Shown: one piece after another, positions 56,845 through 64,000 of the stretch
Layout: each line of letters opens with the position of its first letter
Position numbering within the stretch: position 1 is the stretch's first letter
Position numbers and translations under genes: made by a program
The notes under the pieces: model-generated
Database searches by the model: none
Seen by the model: the letters and a program-made list of their open reading frames with translations, nothing else
Told to the model about the DNA's origin: nothing
Origin: Balanoglossus misakiensis
Lineage: Eukaryota; Hemichordata
Length of the DNA: 64,000 nt
NCBI GenBank assembly: GCA_040954595.2
Contig: CM082578.2
Location: 8,184,001 to 8,248,000 of the forward strand
Direction of reading: 5' to 3'

Positions 56845-56901
<57 letters not shown>

Positions 56902-59886
56902 GACATTTCATGATGTTTATTAATTTGATAGTCTTGCATTATGAATAAACTTGCAAATCGCAGGTCTGCAGCAACAACAACAACAACAACAAAACTCTGA
57001 TTCTGCAGTATTTTCTGTGTTTTTTTTTACAATGGCTATATCATCTGAACCTACATTCAATTTCCTTATCGCTGTTAATGCAGACCATCCACAATACTGC
57101 AGCAGCCGTAGCTGCAAGTACTGTTGAGCCGTATGTAGTGCAGAACTCAGTTCTGTCTCCTCAGCAGAGAGCCTTCTATGAAGAGAATGGATTCTTGGTC
57201 ATCAAGAAGTTGGTTTTGGAGGACAATCTCAGAAAATTCAAGTAAGGGGCAACTGTTTCTGCTACATCTACAGAAGTGGGCGTGGCAATTAAAGATGTCA
57301 AGTTGTATGCCAACTATATAATTTGTGTAGAATTTATATCAGTCAGCAAGATTTGCAACAGAACTGTTCACAGTATTTCAGCTACCTTGGTCATACAGTA
57401 GCCAGCTAGAACTTGTTCACAATAATAGGAGTACGTGGTGTGTTCAAGTAGTATAACTTGCTAATAATGATGTCTTATAAATCTCATTCAAGGGATCGTT
57501 TTGAAGAAATCTGCAACAAAACTGTCAGCGTGCCGGGGATCACCATCATGCGAGACGTTGCCATAGCAAAGTCTGAGTTTGTTCCGGGAGAGAAAGCCAT
57601 TACAAAGATCCAAGATTTTGTCCACGACCCGGTGATGTTTGAATACTGCTGTCTCCCAGAAGTGAGTTTGGTTTTCAGACACATGTGCCATGAATTTCTG
57701 AGACCGTTGGAGTGTGGCACGTTTCGCAAAAACGTGCAAGAGTGTTGAAATTCCCTGGCGAACGATGTGTAATGAGAATAAGTAGCAGTAAATTTTCTAT
57801 GTGTTGATAACCTCAGTGTGTGAAACAAAATAGTGTTGTCCCTGTTTCTTCAATTACTAATAGGCTTCTGCTGTTTATCTGTAGATTGTGAAATACGTGG
57901 AGTGTTTCACTGGACCCAACGTGAGAGCCATGCATACAATGCTTATCAACAAACCCCCGGATCCCGGTGAGTTTGATTCACAGAGATGAAATCCATTTGT
58001 ATAATTTGTGTCCCGCAGACGACATTGTTATTTCCCTTGCTTGGTGAGCTGGTGGTAGCATTTCTAGAAAATGTTCTTTAAATTTTGAAAATGTTGAACG
58101 AAGTCACAGTGGGTGGAATCCTAGAAGGTCTCTTGGCTCAGGAATGTCAACCAAGTGAATCATGCAGTACAGTTTGTTCACAGTTCGGACTGGTTAAGAT
58201 GTCACTTTGTGTATAAAGTCGGTCTGCATTACACCAGTTGTGTATAAACTGTGCGTGTTGTATAATAATAGAAAAAATATCAAGTTTCATACCCTTGTTA
58301 TTAATTCCAAAATTGTATCCATGTAGTCATATCTTGAATTCACTATACACCTGTTATTTGCATGTATTGTTTATAAATTAAAATGTCATAACATGACTTA
58401 TTGTCACCTGACAGGCACCAAGACCTCACGGCATCCGATGCATCAAGATTTGCACTATTTCCCCTTCCGGCCGGCGGAGAGAATTGTGTGTTCCTGGACA
58501 GCCATGGAGAGAGTTCACCGTGGCAACGGCTGCCTGGTGGTGTTGCCGGGCACCCACAAGGGAACGCTCAAACAGCATGATTATCCAGAATGGGAAGTTA
58601 GTATCAGTTATGGTCACTCCATCAACATTAACATCCAATTATCAAAAATAAAGGGGGAAAATATGCATAAAAGATGACTACAAAGGCAACAAAAATTACT
58701 TCGTTTGTATTTTTTGTTGAAACTGTTTTCAGTGCAAAGTAACTTGTTATTGTATACATACAATTTGATGATGAGAGTGTTCCATACCTCTTTTTTAAAC
58801 AAAATTGTGTGTAAATAAATCTCAGCTAATTGCCTGCCAACATCACACAATGATAAAAACATTGACGGAGTGCACTTTTCCGTAGACAAATTCAACTTAA
58901 TTCAAGCATGTGTTTTACACTCAGGGTGGAGTGAACAAGATGTACCATGGCATCAGGGACTATTCTCCGGATCACCCCCGTGTCCATCTGGAAATGGAAC
59001 CCGGAGACACGGTCTTCTTCCATCCTCTGCTGATCCATGGATCCGGAGCTAACAGGACCAAAGGATTCCGGAAGGTATAGTGCTAGAACATTTTTTTTCT
59101 TGACAATGCGGCCTGATGGCGACTGGTATTAATTTAGTGATAACTTCATGATGTCACATTCACCATAGAAGCTGAATTTTGCCCTCTTGTCTGTTTTCAC
59201 CTGATAGGCTATATCTTGTCACTATGCCAGTGCTGATTGCTACTACATCGATGTCAGGGGCACCTCCCAAGAGACTATTGCCAAGGAGATTGATGAACTG
59301 GTTTTACGACGACTCGGACCGGATATTAAACTGGCTTTTGAGGTATGTTTGTTTGCTAATGCTTTTACTCCAGTAATTAAATTTACTGCAAGGTATGTGA
59401 CAACAGTTAATAACATATAGGTAATATACTACAGGCCTGTGTCAGGGGTGCTGTGGTTTGTTCTGTGGTTCATCGTTCATCAGAATGGAGTTGGAAATTC
59501 TCTGTATGTTTGCATGATACTGAGATGAGACCTCAGATGATTTTTTTCACAAAAGTTTGGCACTGGGACAATGTGCAATGATATTTATTCTGTGGTCTTT
59601 AAAAGTACATGTACATTCATTTCAAATGAATTTGAATAGCTTCATTAAGGGTTGTGAAAAAAAAACATAGGACCAATGTAAATTGTTGGAGTGTCTACGC
59701 AGAATTGACCAATCATAGGTGTGGACACTAATTGACCAGTCAGAATTTATCTGGGCGTGGATTCCTTCTACCTTCAAGTTACAAGTTCCCCCCTCTGAGA
59801 CTTTATATCCAAATCTTGATTTCTCTCAGGACACCTGGAAGTTGAGATCCCGCCATGTCAAAGGTGACGAAAGCAGTATGGCTTAA
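56367..59886 (+). CDS. PHYH: Phytanoyl-CoA 2-hydroxylase, peroxisomal, copy 1
   Basis: Fe(II)/2-oxoglutarate oxygenase that hydroxylates phytanoyl-CoA in peroxisomal alpha-oxidation. Eight exons, phase-continuous: 56367-56441, 57084-57241, 57493-57661, 57885-57966, 58415-58596, 58925-59074, 59208-59342, 59830-59886; 335 residues (human 338). Residues 5-13, RLRVLRRHL, are a PTS2 peroxisome signal ((R/K)(L/V/I)x5(H/Q)(L/A)). Then [68 protein letters not shown] with iron ligands His171 and Asp173, [32 protein letters not shown] with the third ligand His260, and GFRK with the 2-oxoglutarate arginine Arg271. The short last exon ends ESSMA-stop, not a PTS1. All catalytic residues are kept. Start ATG is fixed by the PTS2. 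Confidence 0.96.
56711..56842. repeat. 66-bp perfect tandem duplication
   Basis: TGCTGTCAGTTTATTCATGT begins at 56711 and again at 56777, with no difference seen between the two 66-bp units. In PHYH intron 1, directly before a CAT microsatellite. Confidence 0.9.
56847..56901. repeat. (CAT)n microsatellite
   Basis: About 18 CAT units with a single interruption (cgt). A shorter (CAA)n run follows near 56972-56992. PHYH intron 1. Confidence 0.9.
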
Positions 59887-61069
59887 CAATTGGTCGTACA
59901 GTTCTTCTTCTGGGATACACTGCTTCGTATCATCTTGGCAGTAAGGGTGGATAGCGATGTCTGCCTCATGAAATCGTAACAGATCCACTTTCTGGCACAC
60001 ATGACTTTTTCTGTTAAATAATGGTATTTACAAGGATTTTCTTAAACATGTGAGCGGATTTTACATTGCAGCTGATTCCTTTTTTTGAAAATTGCTTGAA
60101 AGTTTGTTAAACACTATAATTTCACACCTAGGGTGACAGTCATGTTGTGCTTGCTGTCTTGGCAAAAATTGCCACTCTCAGTCTGTAGGTTTATTTTAAT
60201 GATTTATGTAAAATTCTTTTGATGCAGTTTTAGGCAACATAATATGATTTTTTTATAATGTAAATAACTACAAAGAAATATATAAATGGCATGGTAAATA
60301 TAATTTCAGTTATATAATTGTAGATTATAATTAATTATTAGAAGATTATCCTTTTATTAACTTTCTGTATTGGATTGTAGATGAAACCATGATTGTGCTT
60401 TTATCATGCATGGAATCTTGGTGGAAGTAGTACATTGTAGTATGAAAATAAAGTTTGATTTGAAAGTAATACAATTTAATTCACTTGATATCAATCGCAT
60501 TCAAATCAGATGTAGAGATGTGGTCGTTTACCTTTACATTTAATTTCCTCCTCTACCTTTTAGTCCTTCCAATGAGGGAAGTTGGGAGTGACCCAATTAT
60601 GAACATGAAAAAGACGTGAACAAGCCAATCTGTGCGTCCGATTCAAACTTTTGACTCTGCCAATGCAGTTTTATTAGAATGACGCCATTCGCGGGTAAAA
60701 GTTCACTGTTGATGACTGGTTTTGAGGCCAAAGAGCAAAGGTTTCAGATGAGGACGTGCGAGTCTGTTTGATCTTCTTTCTTGTGGCATCCTTCCCTCTG
60801 GTTGCTGTTGAGATTGCTTTCTGCTCCTCCCACTGTTCATAATTATCACAGGTATTGCGTGATTTCTTTTATAGCATCATGAAATTCTCTATGCATATAG
60901 TAGTGCATCGCTCGACCGATACTCTTATTTGAAGTCTGTAAAAACAGGTCACCACTTGCCCCTCCCCCAGTATGCCAGACCCACCTCTACCTGAATGGTA
61001 TAGCTGCCTGTCATTAAATAAATACGGAAGGAATTCACCCCGGCCAGTACCACGACGGTGTCCAAAACG
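59887..61069. other. Intergenic between the two PHYH copies
   Basis: Holds the 3' UTR of copy 1 with its polyadenylation signal at 60447 and the promoter of copy 2. No DR1 as clear as that of copy 1 was seen upstream of copy 2. No gene recognised. Confidence 0.5.
60447..60452 (+). terminator. Polyadenylation signal of PHYH copy 1
   Basis: AATAAA followed by GTTTGATTTG, about 560 nt after the stop codon; the first clear match downstream. Confidence 0.6.
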
Positions 61070-63685
61070 ATGGCAGAGGGCAGATTAAAGATCCTACTGC
61101 ACCACTTCAAAGAGGTACCAGTGCAAGGAATTGTATCCTTACTACATTTTTGCATATTTTTTTCTCTTTTTAAAATTTACAGATACAATATTGATACATG
61201 GTGGATATTTTTTATTATTCTGTCTTTTTTTTCCAAATGAAAAGAAAACTAATTTACAACTGAGCCAACTGTCAAACTGTTGTAGCTTGTCACGTAGGAC
61301 CAGAACTGTACTTTAGAACATGGGTCCAGGGTTCAAGCGGTCGTCGACACCAGAACCAATTAGCCTGAAAAATAGTGTTGAGAGGAGGATTGTTGTTAAT
61401 TTTATCAGTCTTTGGCACCCCATGCCCCAATTTTAGGTAGAAAATATTTTTTGTATATTTTTACGCTGTGATGGTGACTTGAACAGAACTTGACAACTGA
61501 AGGCTATAGGTATATATTGTACCATTTATGCGGACCTAGTTTACTTTCTTCATTGGGAAATTTGTCAAGAGAGAGAGAGAAAAAAAAATATTGTCATATT
61601 GATGAAGTACCGGTATTACTGTATCAGAACTACAAACAAAATGAAATTTCCTGGTAGTTTACAGGAAAATTTAAGAAGTACAAATATTAAACCTGAGAGA
61701 GAATTGATCCGTAAATTTGGTGTGATATTTAGGTGACCATAAACAACATACACAGCTATATGATGAGGATGAAAATTTCAAAATAATATTGAGAAAATCG
61801 TTTTCCTTAGCCGTATGAAGTCTCCTTGTGACACCTCTGCTGTGGCTGCAACACAACCCGTCGAATATGTCTTGGATAACGGTGTACTGACGCCAGAGCA
61901 GGCGGAGTTCTATGACAAGAATGGATATCTGGTTATCAAGAAGTTGGTGCCACCAGAACACTTGGAGAAGTACAGGTACGTGAATAACAAGAGCTTCATT
62001 CTCAATGATGCATGATGCACCTGTTTTGATGTCAATCTGACGTTGCATGCAGGCCTTCAGAATTTGAAAAATTCTACCAGCATATAACTTTGACAAATAG
62101 CTCATTTTCTTCAAAAGTGATACAGTTGAGTTCTGTCAAGTCGGTGTTCATTTCCTGCAAGTAGCGCATTGTGCAGACTCAGTCACTTTCGGACTGTTGT
62201 TAGTGAAACTTCGACAAATTCCTGGATCCAGATTCACTAATTCACACTTGTATCTTGAACACACAACAATTTTTTTAAACTATTTCCGTTGATTATATTT
62301 TTTTTCAAATCATCATCTCTTGCAGAGATTGCTTTGAGAAGCTGTGTAAAAGGGAAATACCAAAGCCACTAACAATGACAATCATGAGAGATATCGCCAT
62401 AGCAAAGTCAGAATTTGTGCCTGGAGAGAAAGCTGTCACTAAGATACAAGATTTTCAAGATGTTCCTGATATGATGGAGTATTGCAGTCACCCTGAGGTA
62501 TGTATGCGATTATCATTTATGTGAAAATCATGTTGAAACAATTTGGGGTTTTCGTGGCATTTATTCCTGCTATGAGCACATCATTGACAAGGATAATATT
62601 TGTTTTGTCGGGTGATATGAAATACTAGTATGTAAATCTTAGATCATTTGCTTGCATGATTGCTGAAAAAAGGCACTAGGTTATATCCTGAGCATATCTT
62701 CTGTTCAATTACAAGCATTAATACCTCCCATATCATCAAATCTGTAATGTACGCATAAGTAGATACACAAATGATATCATTTATGACAGTAGCCAATTGG
62801 TGCAGTTTGTCAAAATCATTGCATTTTATGTATTTCTTTTGTTCTTTCATTTTCCATGTTCAGGTTGTGAAGTATGTAGAAGCCTTCACGGGACCAAACA
62901 TCATGGCTATGCATACTATGCTTATCAACAAACCACCGGATCCAGGTATGATATATTCAGTTTCCCGATATTCAGCTGGACTTTTTTCAATTTTCTTTTT
63001 CCAAATAATTTACAGATTTCTTGTTTTTGGCATCATCAATGATCACATTTATGATACAATAGATAACATTTCATTAAACAGACACATGGAATTTTTGAAC
63101 AAATCATTTAGGCACGAAGAGTTCTCGCCACCCGATGCACCAAGACTTGTACTATTTTCCGTTCCGCCCTGCCGAGAGAGTAGTTTGCTCCTGGACAGCC
63201 ATGGAGAAAGTACATCGTCAGAATGGATGTTTGGTCGTCATACCTGGAACCCACAAGGGGACCCTCTTGGCTCACGAATATCCAAAATGGGAGGTAAGGA
63301 TGCATCTATGTACATATAGTGTTGTTTTTGACAGAGTTTGCTTCAAATTTACTGTTTCCACTGTCGACTGTGACACTTTCCAAAAAATAGGCCACATTTT
63401 ACAATGAAAATTGCATGGACACAAAACAATTTGTCAATACTGTCTTGGATTTGCTCAAGTTGTTTATGTGTATAGTGCATGTGCAAGTGAAACTTCTAAA
63501 TTTATTTCAGTACTGAAAAAAATTCAATTTTCCAGGGTGGTGTCAACAAGCTGTATCATGGGATATTGGATTACAACCCGGATATGCCACGTGACCATCT
63601 GGAAATGGAAGCTGGAGATACAGTGTTCTTCCATCCTCTGCTGATCCATGGATCTGGAACAAACCGTACCAATGGATTCAGAAAG
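61070..63685 (+). CDS. PHYH: Phytanoyl-CoA hydroxylase, copy 2, runs off right edge
   Basis: Tandem paralogue of the gene at 56367. Exons: 61070-61114, about 61821-61975, 62326-62497, 62864-62945, 63112-63293, 63536-63685; the last two exons are beyond the window. Exons 3-6 have the phases of copy 1, and exons 4-6 the same lengths. Residues 5-13, RLKILLHHF, sit where copy 1 has its PTS2 but end in Phe rather than Leu/Ala. Conserved: [66 protein letters not shown] (iron ligands HxD), [32 protein letters not shown] and GFRK. The join of exons 1 and 2 is uncertain: only the acceptor after tatgaag (61820) keeps frame with exon 1; the better-looking ttag at 61810 does not. An alternative start at ATG 61815 would remove the PTS2-like segment. 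Confidence 0.9.
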
Positions 63686-63689
63686 GTAT

Positions 63690-63840
63690 TCAGATTGGAT
63701 TGAATTGGATTGGATTGTATTGTAGTGTATTGTATTGTATTGGACTGTCTTGTATTGTAATATAATGCTTTGCATTGCATTGTATTGCATCGTATTGTAT
63801 TGTGGTGTAGTGTAGAATAGTGTAGTGTAGTGGACTTAGC
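63690..63840. repeat. Degenerate TTGTA/TTGGA simple repeat
   Basis: About 150 bp of pentanucleotide repeats (attgg, attgt, tgtag) in the intron after exon 6 of PHYH copy 2, directly behind the donor site. The long minus-strand open frames here come from the repeat and are not genes. Confidence 0.85.
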
Positions 63841-64000
63841 CATGTTACAGTATCATATGGTAAATGATGGCTAGTTTTATTATTTTTAGTATAGAACATT
63901 TTTTGTCGTCTTGTGAATGTTTTTTTTTTAATTGATTTATTTGTGATGCATAATTTTTTTTGACATATTGCGTGGAAATACAGAAACATATTATTTACTA

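Noticed and set aside
63524-63989. Three minus-strand frames rich in Asn, Thr and Tyr
   Set aside because: They come from the pentanucleotide repeat and overlap PHYH exon 6 antisense.

Overview
The window is animal nuclear DNA. Every recognisable gene is split into exons with GT-AG introns and the encoded proteins are metazoan. The gene set (CTHRC1-like, arylsulfatase B-like, ALG12, CCDC51/MITOK, ALAS, PHYH), introns of a few hundred bases to about 2 kb and many short inverted-repeat elements fit an invertebrate deuterostome. A lancelet (Branchiostoma) is my best guess, but the sequence alone does not prove the species. All gene models below were assembled by hand from exon frame, splice sites and phase continuity.

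Layout. 63-4826 (-): arylsulfatase B-like gene, 13 exons, running off the left edge. 7334-10632 (-) and 11583-13316 (-): a tandem pair of CTHRC1-like secreted collagen-repeat genes with identical exon lengths. 15331-17108 (-): a cysteine-rich, probably GPI-anchored surface protein that I do not recognise, with its first exon missing. 17109-27582: about 10 kb without a recognisable gene, holding foldback elements. 27583-33135 (-): ALG12, the ER alpha-1,6-mannosyltransferase of N-glycan assembly, complete in 9 exons. 34786-36333 (+): CCDC51/MITOK, 2 exons, divergent from ALG12. 36334-45170: gene-free, with mobile-element copies. 45171-53353 (-): 5-aminolevulinate synthase, 11 coding exons plus a 5' UTR exon near 55.7 kb. 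56367-59886 (+): PHYH, complete in 8 exons, divergent from ALAS. 61070 to the right edge (+): a second PHYH copy.

The most interesting region is the ALAS/PHYH divergent block. The ALAS 5' UTR exon contains a canonical-looking iron-responsive element (C bulge, 5-bp stem, CAGUGC loop) a short distance downstream of a TATA box, and the protein carries four Cys-Pro heme-regulatory dipeptides. Thus one invertebrate gene appears to combine the iron control of vertebrate ALAS2 with heme feedback. PHYH carries a PTS2 peroxisome signal at residues 5-13 and a DR1 nuclear-receptor site just upstream of its start codon. Other notable points are an arylsulfatase that keeps its formylglycine cysteine but has lost the signature-2 lysine, a 159-nt identical tract between the two CTHRC1 copies suggesting gene conversion, and two families of TTAA-flanked miniature elements.
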